From Lachnospiraceae bacterium (GTDB lineage: Bacteria > Bacillota > Clostridia > Lachnospirales > Lachnospiraceae): DNA of 13,043 bases. Where the stretch lies: contig JAEDOO010000040.1 in assembly GCA_016301965.1 (NCBI GenBank), forward strand, positions 1-13,043, written 5' to 3'. The notes under the pieces were generated by a model. The model made no database searches, was not told the origin of the DNA, and worked only from the letters and a program-made list of their open reading frames with translations. This document shows, piece after piece, positions 7,576-13,043 of this stretch (its first letter is position 1; each line of letters opens with the position of its first letter). A program made the position numbers and the translations under genes.

Positions 7576-8079
7576 TTCCGGATAGTCCACACCAAGAGTA
7601 TCGATTTCCATAGATTTGATGACTTGATCTTCCAGCGGTCTGTCGCGGAAATCTGTCCGAACACCGGCAATGGCATCGATCACATCTAGTCCTTCAGTGA
7701 TCTTGCCGAAGGCAGCGTAAGCACCGTCAAGATGCGGTGAGGTCTGGTGCATAATAAAAAACTGGGAACCGGCAGAGTTTGGAGCCATGGTTCTGGCCAT
7801 GGACAGTACACCTTTGGTGTGTTTCAGATCATTTTTAAAGCCATTCTGCGTAAATTCACCTTTGATGGAATAACCCGGACCGCCCATACCGGTTCCGTCG
7901 GGACATCCGCCCTGGATCATAAATCCCGGAATCACGCGGTGAAAGATCAGACCGTTGTAATAGCCTTTTTTCACCAGGCTGATAAAGTTGTTTACTGTGT
8001 TGGGAGCGATTTCCGGATACAGCTCACCTTTCATGACAGAGCCGTCCTGCATGGTAATAGTAATGATTGGATTTGACAT
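7561..8079 (-). CDS. Cyclophilin-type peptidyl-prolyl cis-trans isomerase
   Basis: The enzyme speeds cis/trans isomerisation of prolyl bonds and helps proteins fold. No signal peptide or lipobox is seen, so a cytoplasmic location is inferred. The 172-residue product is essentially one compact cyclophilin domain. FHRVIPGFMIQGG supplies R48, F53, M54 and Q56. MART and SAGSQFFI (Q106, F107) and the LDGAYAAFGK block follow. Human cyclophilin A has Trp121 just before the LDG; here it is His116, which predicts weak cyclosporin binding. The frame stays open upstream to 8250, but ATG 8079 is chosen because AGAAAGGA lies six bases before it, the protein then starts directly with the domain (MSNPIITITM), and the upstream stretch is full of hairpins. 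The gene is single, with its own promoter. Confidence 0.94.
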   Translation of the reverse strand: MSNPIITITMQDGSVMKGELYPEIAPNTVNNFISLVKKGYYNGLIFHRVIPGFMIQGGCPDGTGMGGPGYSIKGEFTQNGFKNDLKHTKGVLSMARTMAPNSAGSQFFIMHQTSPHLDGAYAAFGKITEGLDVIDAIAGVRTDFRDRPLEDQVIKSMEIDTLGVDYPEPEKC

Positions 8080-8193
8080 ATATATTCCTTTCTGCAGGTT
8101 TCTGCTGTTGGGCAGAAACGCAAAGCTTTTGTATCTGTTGGGTACTTTCACAGATACAATGCGTATGAGTATTTGTCCTTCCGGACATTTCAG
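8080..8193 (-). ncRNA. Structured 5' leader of the cyclophilin mRNA (three hairpins)
   Basis: From the predicted start site near 8192 the reverse-strand RNA runs about 113 nt to the ATG. It can fold three hairpins in a row. TGTCC/GGACA has a GGAA tetraloop (8174-8187). TGTATCTGT/ACAGATACA is nine pairs with an 11-nt loop (8130-8158). GTTTCTGC/GCAGAAAC is eight pairs with a 6-nt loop (8098-8119). GCAGAAA occurs again at 8089-8095, overlapping the ribosome binding site AGAAAGGA (8086-8093), so the 5' arm of the third hairpin has two possible partners. This is read from sequence only, and I know no matching RNA family. Confidence 0.5.
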
Positions 8194-8198
8194 AGTAT

Positions 8199-8227
8199 AG
8201 TATATCTGGTTTCTGGCGGTCACGCAA
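8199..8227 (-). promoter_or_regulatory. Promoter for the cyclophilin gene
   Basis: On the reverse strand TTGCGT (8222-8227) is followed by 17 bases and then TATACT (8199-8204). A second overlapping TATACT (8194-8199) would give a longer spacer. The -10 is good (5/6) and the -35 moderate (3/6). This placement puts all three leader hairpins downstream of the start site. Confidence 0.6.
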
Positions 8228-8245
8228 GTGGAACTCTGCTTGCCA

Positions 8246-8263
8246 AGCATATCAATATATGCT
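8246..8263. repeat. Operator-like palindrome between divergent promoters
   Basis: AGCATAT (8246-8252) and ATATGCT (8257-8263) are seven-base inverted arms around CAAT. They sit midway between the -35 elements of the cyclophilin promoter (8222-8227) and the tsaE promoter (8282-8287). The position and symmetry suit a dimeric regulator, but this is a single AT-rich site and could be chance. Confidence 0.35.
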
Positions 8264-8281
8264 CCAGCGGCCCATTTCTGA

Positions 8282-8310
8282 TTGAGTCTGAGGCTATGAT
8301 GTGCTATACT
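8282..8310 (+). promoter_or_regulatory. Promoter for the tsaE-ispD operon
   Basis: TTGAGT (8282-8287, 4/6), a 17-base spacer and TATACT (8305-8310, 5/6) are preceded by an extended -10 TGC. The start site would be near 8317, leaving a leader of about 85 nt before tsaE. I see no strong hairpin in that leader. Confidence 0.68.
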
Positions 8311-8402
8311 GTGGGCGCCTGCAACAAAACTTTATGGGCCGCAAATAAATCGTCAGGTTGAAACTTATGAATTTTGAATTTTATATACGAGGAGTCATAT
8401 AG

Positions 8403-8831
8403 ATGATAATAGAGAGTTTTTCTCCGGAGGATACTTTCGGTGTCGGAGAGCAGCTGGCAAAGGAGGCTCATCCGGGGGATGTCTATACGTTGGAGGGGGA
8501 TCTGGGTGTAGGAAAGACCGTATTTACCAAAGGCATGGCCAGAGGACTTGGAATAGAAGAACCGGTGACAAGCCCTACATTTACAATTCTTCAGGAATAC
8601 GAAAGCGGAAGAATGCCATTGTATCATTTTGATGTATACCGCATCGGTGACCCGGAGGAAATGGATGAGATCGGTTATGAAGATTACTTTTACGGTCAGG
8701 GAATCTGTCTGATTGAGTGGGCTGGTCTGATTGAAGAATTGATTCCTCCCGAGGCTATACGGATCAGTATTGAAAAGGATCTGGAAAAGGGAGTGGATTA
8801 TCGCCGGATCCGAATAGAAAGAGGAGAATAA
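8403..8831 (+). CDS. tsaE: tRNA threonylcarbamoyladenosine biosynthesis ATPase TsaE
   Basis: TsaE is the small ATPase that partners TsaB and TsaD in placing the threonylcarbamoyl group on A37 of tRNAs that read ANN codons. It is required for turnover of the bacterial complex. The 142-residue length is normal. The P-loop GDLGVGKT is at 32-39, SPTFTILQEY (from S57) matches the family switch region, and HFDVYRI and the late LIEWAG block are family hallmarks. The ATG follows AGGAG at 8390-8394 with an eight-base gap. It is first in a tightly packed operon: tsaB starts 5 bases after its stop, with the tsaB binding site AGAGGAGA inside the end of tsaE. Confidence 0.96.
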   Translation: MIIESFSPEDTFGVGEQLAKEAHPGDVYTLEGDLGVGKTVFTKGMARGLGIEEPVTSPTFTILQEYESGRMPLYHFDVYRIGDPEEMDEIGYEDYFYGQGICLIEWAGLIEELIPPEAIRISIEKDLEKGVDYRRIRIERGE

Positions 8832-8836
8832 GATAT

Positions 8837-9559
8837 ATGAAAATACTGGCTTTGGACAGCTCAGGCCTGGTAGCCTCCGCTGCAGTTATAGAAGACGATA
8901 TATTGCTGGCAGAATACACGATCTGTTACAAAAAAACACATTCTCAGACACTTTTGCCTATGCTTGACGAAATACGCAAGAATATTGAGCTGGATATGAA
9001 TACGATAGATGCTATTGCTGTTTCTGCCGGGCCGGGATCGTTTACCGGTCTGCGAATTGGTTCGGCTACGGCAAAAGGACTTGGGCTGGCGCTTGACAAA
9101 CCATTGATTGCGGTACCAACGTTGGAAGCTATGGCCTGCAATCTTTACGATACACCGGGACTGATCTGCCCGATCATGGATGCCAGACGACGTCAGGTGT
9201 ACACAGGAATTTACCAGTTCAAAGACCATCAGATTCAGGTGGTACGTGATCAGGCGGCAAAAGGAATTGATGAACTGATTGAGGAAGTGAATGCGCTGGG
9301 TGAATCGGCGGTATTTCTGGGAGATGGCGTACCCGTGTTTAGGTCACAGATCGAGGAAAAAGTGACGGTGCCTTTCAGCTTCGCGCCGGTGCATCTGAAT
9401 AAGCAAAAAGCCGGAGCGGTTGCCGCGCTGGCAGCCATATACTATAAGGAAGGAAAAATACAGACGGCGGCTGAGCACAGGCCGGATTATCTGCGTGTCT
9501 CTCAGGCAGAACGGGAGAGGGCAGAGCGCCTGAAAAAAGAACAGGAGCATACAAAATGA
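8837..9559 (+). CDS. tsaB: tRNA threonylcarbamoyladenosine biosynthesis protein TsaB
   Basis: TsaB is the inactive paralogue of TsaD. It forms the TsaB-TsaD core of the t6A synthase, onto which TsaE docks. The 240-residue product starts with the ASKHA phosphate-binding motif LALDSSG (about 4-10). It carries the strongly conserved AGPGSFTGLRIG (about 64-75) and MDARRRQVYTGIY, all typical of the family. It lacks the TsaD metal-binding histidines, as expected. The C-terminus ends in a charged helical stretch. The start is supported by AGAGGAGA nine bases upstream. The stop overlaps the rimI start in an ATGA four-base overlap, implying translational coupling. Confidence 0.96.
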   Translation: MKILALDSSGLVASAAVIEDDILLAEYTICYKKTHSQTLLPMLDEIRKNIELDMNTIDAIAVSAGPGSFTGLRIGSATAKGLGLALDKPLIAVPTLEAMACNLYDTPGLICPIMDARRRQVYTGIYQFKDHQIQVVRDQAAKGIDELIEEVNALGESAVFLGDGVPVFRSQIEEKVTVPFSFAPVHLNKQKAGAVAALAAIYYKEGKIQTAAEHRPDYLRVSQAERERAERLKKEQEHTK

Positions 9560-10005
9560 CAGTCAGAGAAATGCAGCTGGATGACCTTGAAGGAGTTATG
9601 GTCATAGAAAAAGAGAATTTTTCTGTTCCTTGGACAGAAATGGGATTTTTCAGCTTCCTCCTTAGAGATGACACGATGTTTCTGGTAGCCGAGGAAGAGG
9701 GAAAAATTATTGGTTATATGGGTATTATGATGGTTCTGGATGAAGGGGAGATTACCAATGTTTCCGTTTCAAAGTATGCGCGGAGAAGAGGCATTGGACG
9801 GACCCTTGTGGGAGAAATGATCCGCCGGATGAAAAAAAGAGGAATCGTTACACTTCACCTGGAAGTCAGAAAAAGCAACGATGCGGCCATTGCCTTGTAT
9901 AGTTCCTTTGGCTTTGTTAAAGACGGAGAACGGAAAATGTATTATGAAGAGCCGGTGGAGGATGCTGTTTTGATGAGCTGTCATACAAGCAATGCCATAG
10001 CGTGA
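9556..10005 (+). CDS. rimI: Ribosomal-protein-alanine N-acetyltransferase RimI
   Basis: This GNAT enzyme transfers acetyl from acetyl-CoA to protein N-termini. In E. coli the main substrate is ribosomal protein S18. The 149-residue product has the acetyl-CoA loop RRRGIGRTLV (76-85) after the beta-4 strand EITNVSV. E103 (in LEVRKSN) and Y115 (in ALYSSFGF) occupy the catalytic base and acid positions of E. coli RimI, and the N-terminal VPWTE motif is also characteristic. The start overlaps the tsaB stop. Bacterial rimI is often found beside tsaB and tsaD, as here; the reason is not established. A 69-base gap with a small bulged hairpin but no terminator separates it from the next gene. Confidence 0.93.
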   Translation: MTVREMQLDDLEGVMVIEKENFSVPWTEMGFFSFLLRDDTMFLVAEEEGKIIGYMGIMMVLDEGEITNVSVSKYARRRGIGRTLVGEMIRRMKKRGIVTLHLEVRKSNDAAIALYSSFGFVKDGERKMYYEEPVEDAVLMSCHTSNAIA

Positions 10006-10074
10006 GTGTCCTTAAGGCACGATGCAGATATTTTTATTTATTTTGTATAGAAGAAACAGATAAAGGAGCAAACT

Positions 10075-10989
10075 ATGCTGGATGTATGTCTGCTGGGGAC
10101 TGGGGGTATGATGCCCTTACCGGGAAGATTTCTGACGTCCCTGATGGTACGATATAACGGTAGCAATCTGCTGATTGACTGTGGAGAGGCTACACAGATT
10201 GCCATAAAGAAAAAAGGCTGGGTGTTTAAACCTATTGATGTGATCTGCTTTACCCATTATCATGCGGATCATATCAGCGGTCTTCCGGGGCTGCTTTTGA
10301 CCATGGGAAATGCGGAACGGACAGAACCACTGACTATGGTAGGTCCCCGGGGACTTGAGAGAGTAGTTAATGCGCTTCGGTGTATCGCACCGGAGCTTCC
10401 TTTTGAAATCCGCTATCATGAATTGACAGAGCCAGAGGAACATTTGGAGATCAATGGATATCATATTACGGCGTTTAAAGTGCAGCATAATGTGGTCTGT
10501 TACGGGTATGTTCTGGAGATACCTCGGGGCGGCAGATTCGATGCTGCCCGGGCGAAAGCGGCAGATATTCCCCTGCCATACTGGAGCAGGCTTCAGAAAG
10601 GAGAAGTGATCACTGCGGAGGATGGAAGAATATTTACTCCGGAGATGGTTCTGGGACCGGCACGGAAGGGACTTAAGGTCACTTACACTACGGATACCAG
10701 GCCCGTTCCATCCATTGCGGCCTATGCGGCAGGCAGTGATCTGTTTATCTGTGAAGGAATGTACGGAGAACCGGAAAAAGAGAAAAAAGCCAGAGAGTAC
10801 AAACATATGACCTTTTATGAAGCGGCGAGATTGGCTGCGCAGGCAAAGCCGGAAGAAATGTGGCTGACCCATTTCAGTCCGTCACTGGTCTATCCGGAAA
10901 ATTATCTGGAGGATGTGCGCAGAATTTTTCCGGAGACTCATCTGGGCAAAGATGGCAAAAGTATTACGCTGACATTTGATGAAAAATAA
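10075..10989 (+). CDS. rnz: Ribonuclease Z (tRNA 3' endonuclease)
   Basis: RNase Z is a zinc metallo-beta-lactamase-fold nuclease that cuts precursor tRNA just after the discriminator base, mainly on transcripts without an encoded CCA. The 304-residue product begins with LLGTGGMMPLPGR. It has the metal motif HYHADH (H61, H63, D65, H66), H138 in VQHNVVCYGYV, D207 in TTDTRP and H266 in LTHFSPS, a full ligand set. The stretch RFDAARAKAADIPLPYW followed by LQKGE matches RNase Z, not a generic lactamase-fold hydrolase. The ATG follows AAAGGAG (10062-10068). Its place between rimI and tsaD suits a tRNA-maturation operon, and the tRNA-Ser genes downstream lack encoded CCA, so they are plausible substrates. 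Confidence 0.93.
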   Translation: MLDVCLLGTGGMMPLPGRFLTSLMVRYNGSNLLIDCGEATQIAIKKKGWVFKPIDVICFTHYHADHISGLPGLLLTMGNAERTEPLTMVGPRGLERVVNALRCIAPELPFEIRYHELTEPEEHLEINGYHITAFKVQHNVVCYGYVLEIPRGGRFDAARAKAADIPLPYWSRLQKGEVITAEDGRIFTPEMVLGPARKGLKVTYTTDTRPVPSIAAYAAGSDLFICEGMYGEPEKEKKAREYKHMTFYEAARLAAQAKPEEMWLTHFSPSLVYPENYLEDVRRIFPETHLGKDGKSITLTFDEK

Positions 10990-11004
10990 AAGAAGGTATG
11001 ATTT

Positions 11005-12027
11005 ATGGACAAAGATATATTGATTCTGGGACTGGAAAGCTCCTGCGATGAAACAGCTGCAGCGGTGATCAAAAATGGACGTACGGTTCTGTCGAACGTG
11101 ATTTCTTCGCAGATTGACATTCATAAGGAATATGGTGGTGTAGTACCGGAGATTGCATCCAGAAAGCATATCGAGAGAATTAACACAGTTATTGAAGAAG
11201 CTCTGAAAGAGGCTGACATAGCTTTGAAAGATCTGGATGCCATTGGTGTTACTTATGGACCGGGACTGGTGGGAGCTCTTTTGGTGGGAGTGGCCGAGGC
11301 GAAGGCGATCTGTTTTGCAGCAGATATTCCACTGGTGGGTGTTCACCATATCGAGGGTCATGTATCAGCCAACTATATTGAAAATCCGGATCTGGAACCG
11401 CCCTTTTTGTGCCTGATTGTTTCCGGAGGACATACGCATCTGGTAGTAGTTAAGGATTACGGTGAGTTTGAGATCCTCGGACGGACACGAGATGATGCTG
11501 CAGGAGAAGCGTTTGATAAAGTAGCCAGAGCAATCGGTCTTGGTTATCCCGGCGGTCCCAAGATTGACAAATTGTCAAAAGAGGGAAATCCTGATGCTAT
11601 CGTATTTCCAAAAACTAAAATAGAAGATGCACCCTATGATTTCAGCTTCAGTGGTTTGAAGAGTGCAGTGTTAAATTATATCAATAAGGCAAAAATGACC
11701 AATGAAGAGTTTAATCCTGCGGATCTGGCAGCTTCTTTCCAGAAAAATGTGGTGGATACTCTGACAGAGAAGGCCATTCATGCTGCAAAAGAACTTCATA
11801 TAGATAAAGTGGCAATTGCCGGTGGCGTGGCTTCCAATAGTACACTTAGAAACAGCATGGAGCAAGCGTGCCGGAAGGAGAAACTCCATTTTTATCATCC
11901 ATCTCCGATTTTTTGTACAGATAATGGAGCCATGATTGGTGTGGCGGCCTATTATGAGTTTATCAAAGGAACTAGACACGGCTGGGATCTCAATGCTGTG
12001 CCGAATTTACAATTGGGAGAAAGATAA
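11005..12027 (+). CDS. tsaD: tRNA N6-adenosine threonylcarbamoyltransferase TsaD
   Basis: TsaD is the catalytic subunit of t6A synthase. It moves the threonylcarbamoyl group from the TsaC-made adenylate to A37 of ANN-decoding tRNAs. The 340-residue length is typical. Seen are LGLESSCDETAAA (8-20), the metal-binding HHIEGH (H115 and H119), SGGHTHLV (140-147), AGGVASNSTLR and CTDNGAMIG with D306, covering the Kae1/TsaD hallmarks. The gene starts 15 bases after rnz, with only a moderate AGAAGG binding site. The stop codon shares its last base with the ispD start (TAATG). tsaC/ywlC, which makes the substrate, is not in the window and must lie elsewhere. Confidence 0.97.
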   Translation: MDKDILILGLESSCDETAAAVIKNGRTVLSNVISSQIDIHKEYGGVVPEIASRKHIERINTVIEEALKEADIALKDLDAIGVTYGPGLVGALLVGVAEAKAICFAADIPLVGVHHIEGHVSANYIENPDLEPPFLCLIVSGGHTHLVVVKDYGEFEILGRTRDDAAGEAFDKVARAIGLGYPGGPKIDKLSKEGNPDAIVFPKTKIEDAPYDFSFSGLKSAVLNYINKAKMTNEEFNPADLAASFQKNVVDTLTEKAIHAAKELHIDKVAIAGGVASNSTLRNSMEQACRKEKLHFYHPSPIFCTDNGAMIGVAAYYEFIKGTRHGWDLNAVPNLQLGER

Positions 12028-12737
12028 TGAACTGCAGTGCAATCGTTCTGGCAGCCGGAAGCGGTAAGCGAATGGGGACTGCCATAAAAAAACAATATCT
12101 GGAGATCAAAGGCATGCCAGTGCTGGCGTACAGTCTGCGCCGGTTTGACAGGCAGCCGTTTATCCGGGAGATTATTCTGGTGACATCCCCGGAGGAGATC
12201 GATTACTGCCGCACAGAAATTGTAGAAAAGTTTGGTATACACAAGGTGAAAAATATTGTGGCCGGTGGTAAAGAAAGGTGCAATTCTGTGTACGAGGGTC
12301 TGAAAGCTTGTTCTGAAACAGAATATGTTTTTATTCATGATGGGGCCAGACCTTTTCTTTCTGATGAAGTTCTGGACAGATTGTATAAAGATGTGCAGTT
12401 GTACAAGGCATGTATTGCTGCAGTTCCGGCGAAAGATACGATAAAGGTTGCAGATGAAAGCCGGAATATTATAGATACACCGGATCGTTCTCGTTTGTGG
12501 CAGGCACAGACTCCGCAGGCCTTTTCTTTATCATTGATCCGAGAATGTTATCGCCGTGCCCTGGAGGAAGAAGCCGCGGGACTGACGGACGATGCATCCT
12601 GTGTGGAATACTGCAAAAAAGGATCTGTGCATCTGACAGAAGGCTCTTATGATAATCTGAAAATTACTACACCGGAAGATCTTCCGGTGGCAGAGATTTT
12701 GTGTGATGCGTATAGATATAGTAATGGAGGGTGGTGA
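12027..12737 (+). CDS. ispD: 2-C-methyl-D-erythritol 4-phosphate cytidylyltransferase
   Basis: IspD couples CTP with methylerythritol phosphate to give CDP-ME, the third step of the MEP route to IPP and DMAPP. The 236-residue product has the nucleotide loop LAAGSGKRMG (8-17) with K22 nearby. HDGARPF (D105, R108), PAKDTIK, WQAQTPQAF and the C-terminal TDDAS and NLKITTPEDL blocks are all cytidylyltransferase signatures. No IspF domain is fused. The one-base TAATG overlap with tsaD, and the lack of a separate ribosome binding site apart from GGGAGA near 12015, suggest translation re-initiation. The final codons form the left arm of a hairpin (12727-12754). TarI-like ribitol cytidylyltransferases are close relatives and cannot be fully excluded, but no teichoic acid genes adjoin it. 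Confidence 0.92.
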   Translation: MNCSAIVLAAGSGKRMGTAIKKQYLEIKGMPVLAYSLRRFDRQPFIREIILVTSPEEIDYCRTEIVEKFGIHKVKNIVAGGKERCNSVYEGLKACSETEYVFIHDGARPFLSDEVLDRLYKDVQLYKACIAAVPAKDTIKVADESRNIIDTPDRSRLWQAQTPQAFSLSLIRECYRRALEEEAAGLTDDASCVEYCKKGSVHLTEGSYDNLKITTPEDLPVAEILCDAYRYSNGGW

Positions 12738-12754
12738 CTTTGGTTATCACCCTC
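12727..12754 (+). other. Hairpin across the ispD stop codon, without U-tract
   Basis: GAGGGTG (12727-12733) pairs with CACCCTC (12748-12754) around a 14-base loop holding the ispD TGA. The sequence after it is ATAATAAG, so there is no U-run for intrinsic termination. It may protect the transcript 3' end. No other terminator is visible before the tRNA promoter, so read-through from ispD into the tRNA genes is possible. Confidence 0.4.
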
Positions 12755-12766
12755 ATAATAAGAATG

Positions 12767-12804
12767 AAAAAAAGTGAACGAAAAAAGTTAAAAAAAGATG
12801 AAAA
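12767..12804 (+). promoter_or_regulatory. Phased A-tracts, UP-element-like region before the tRNA promoter
   Basis: Four adenine runs, at 12767-12773, 12781-12786, 12790-12796 and 12801-12804, have centres 9.5 to 13.5 bases apart, close to one helical turn. They end seven bases before the -35 box. The last two fall about 40 to 60 bases before the predicted start site, where the RNA polymerase alpha C-terminal domain binds. A curved UP element is the natural reading. Confidence 0.6.
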
Positions 12805-12810
12805 TAATGG

Positions 12811-12839
12811 TTGACAGAAGAGGGAACCGCTGATATAAT
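12811..12839 (+). promoter_or_regulatory. Perfect consensus sigma-A promoter for the tRNA-Ser genes
   Basis: TTGACA (12811-12816), exactly 17 bases, then TATAAT (12834-12839) is full consensus in both hexamers and in spacing. The start site would be near 12846, about 20 bases before the first tRNA. It is the strongest promoter in the window, as expected for stable RNA. Confidence 0.93.
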
Positions 12840-12865
12840 ACCAATTGTCTCTGTGAGAGATGCAC

Positions 12866-12951
12866 GGAGAGGTATCGAAGCGGTCATAACGAGGCGGTCT
12901 TGAAAACCGTTTGTCCGAAAGGGCGCGTGGGTTCGAATCCCACCCTCTCCG
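12866..12951 (+). tRNA. tRNA-Ser, anticodon UGA
   Basis: The acceptor stem GGAGAGG (12866-12872) pairs with CCTCTCC (12944-12950), with G12951 as discriminator. The D stem is TCG/CGA. The anticodon stem is GCGGT/ACCGT with loop CTTGAAA, placing anticodon TGA at 12901-12903. A long variable arm (GTCC-GAAA-GGGC core) marks a class II tRNA, and the T arm GTGGG-TTCGAAT-CCCAC is perfect. The long arm plus the TGA anticodon identify serine, reading UCN codons, chiefly UCA. CCA is not encoded (the gene is followed by CTTTAAG), so RNase Z and nucleotidyltransferase are needed for its 3' end. A36 and A37 make it a candidate for i6A-type modification by MiaA, not for t6A. Confidence 0.97.
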
Positions 12952-12989
12952 CTTTAAGAAAATATCATCTCTGAAAGAATCAGGCATCT

Positions 12990-13043
12990 GGAGAAGTACC
13001 CAAGTGGCTGAAGGGGCTCCCCTGGAAAGGGAGTAGGTCGTTA
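12990..13043 (+). tRNA. tRNA-Ser, anticodon GGA (3' partial at window edge)
   Basis: GGAGAAG (12990-12996) begins an acceptor stem. The D arm is CCC/GGG. The anticodon stem CTCCC/GGGAG encloses loop CTGGAAA, putting GGA at 13024-13026. The sequence then enters a variable arm (TAGGTCGTTA) and leaves the window. It follows the first tRNA by 38 bases with no promoter of its own, so the two are probably cut from one precursor. Serine identity rests on the anticodon and the similarity to the upstream gene; the 3' half is not seen. Confidence 0.92.

Noticed and set aside
8080..8250. N-terminal extension of the cyclophilin by 57 residues
   Set aside because: The frame is open, but the extension has no ribosome binding site of note, overlaps the predicted promoter and the hairpins, and is not needed for the domain. 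ATG 8079 has a good site.
10006..10020. Small hairpin after rimI (GTG-T-CC, loop TTAA, GG-CAC) as a terminator
   Set aside because: Only five pairs with a bulge, and the T-rich stretch begins about nine bases later, so it is not a credible terminator.
12727..12734. Complementarity of the ispD end (GAGGGTGG) with the 3' side of tRNA-Ser (CCACCCTC)
   Set aside because: Short, and expected by chance given the GGAGAGG acceptor stem; the local hairpin at 12727-12754 competes better.
12764..12814. Lysine-rich 16-codon open frame before the tRNA promoter
   Set aside because: It has no clear ribosome binding site, and its composition follows from the A-tracts, which are better explained as promoter DNA.
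12894..12912. Catabolite-response-element-like sequence TGAAAACCGTTTGT
   Set aside because: It is the anticodon arm of the tRNA and is explained by that structure.
12667..12987. Reverse-strand reading frame of 106 codons across the tRNA genes
   Set aside because: Its central part (RRGWDSNPRALSDK) is the antisense translation of tRNA-Ser, a well-known false protein. It also overlaps the ispD end and the consensus promoter.
12866..13043. tRNA-Ser genes as substrates of the adjacent t6A enzymes
   Set aside because: t6A is placed on tRNAs with U36 that read ANN codons. Both genes here have A36 and read UCN codons.

Overview
This window looks like core chromosome from a Gram-positive anaerobe of the class Clostridia, most likely the family Lachnospiraceae. 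The evidence is the moderate base composition, strong AGGAG-type ribosome binding sites, an HPr kinase next to a ROK-family sugar kinase, a class A penicillin-binding protein with a cysteine-containing alanine/glutamate-rich tail, and tRNA genes that do not encode CCA. The genus cannot be fixed from sequence reading alone. No phage, transposon, CRISPR or integration signature is visible.

Layout. (1) 1-162 is the acidic C-terminal end of an unidentified gene, closed by a strong terminator at 180-208. (2) 269-4067 is a forward block: uvrC (nucleotide excision repair), hprK (HPr Ser kinase/phosphorylase, carbon catabolite control) and a ROK glucokinase. It ends at a bidirectional terminator (4114-4157). 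(3) 4179-6755, reverse, is a class A penicillin-binding protein, transcribed divergently from a YigZ/IMPACT-family gene at 6890-7564. (4) 7561-8079, reverse, is a cyclophilin-type peptidyl-prolyl isomerase. Its stop codon overlaps that of the yigZ gene inside a palindrome, and it has an unusually structured leader of about 113 nt. (5) 8403-12737 is a compact forward operon: tsaE, tsaB, rimI, rnz, tsaD, ispD. It holds three of the four bacterial t6A tRNA-modification genes plus tRNA 3' processing, N-terminal acetylation and isoprenoid synthesis; tsaC is not here. (6) 12811-13043 holds a perfect-consensus promoter behind phased A-tracts. It drives tRNA-Ser(UGA) and tRNA-Ser(GGA), the latter cut by the window edge.

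Functionally the right half is dominated by tRNA maturation. RNase Z is expected to process CCA-less tRNA precursors such as the two seryl tRNAs downstream, and TsaB/D/E make t6A on ANN-decoding tRNAs. IspD feeds the isoprenoid pool from which the i6A side chain is drawn. The left half joins DNA repair to control of sugar use.

Most of the window is ordinary housekeeping. The least explained element is the cyclophilin leader: three hairpins in tandem, with a repeat of a hairpin arm overlapping the ribosome binding site, so that two alternative pairings are possible. I did not find convincing evidence of a wholly new multi-gene system.
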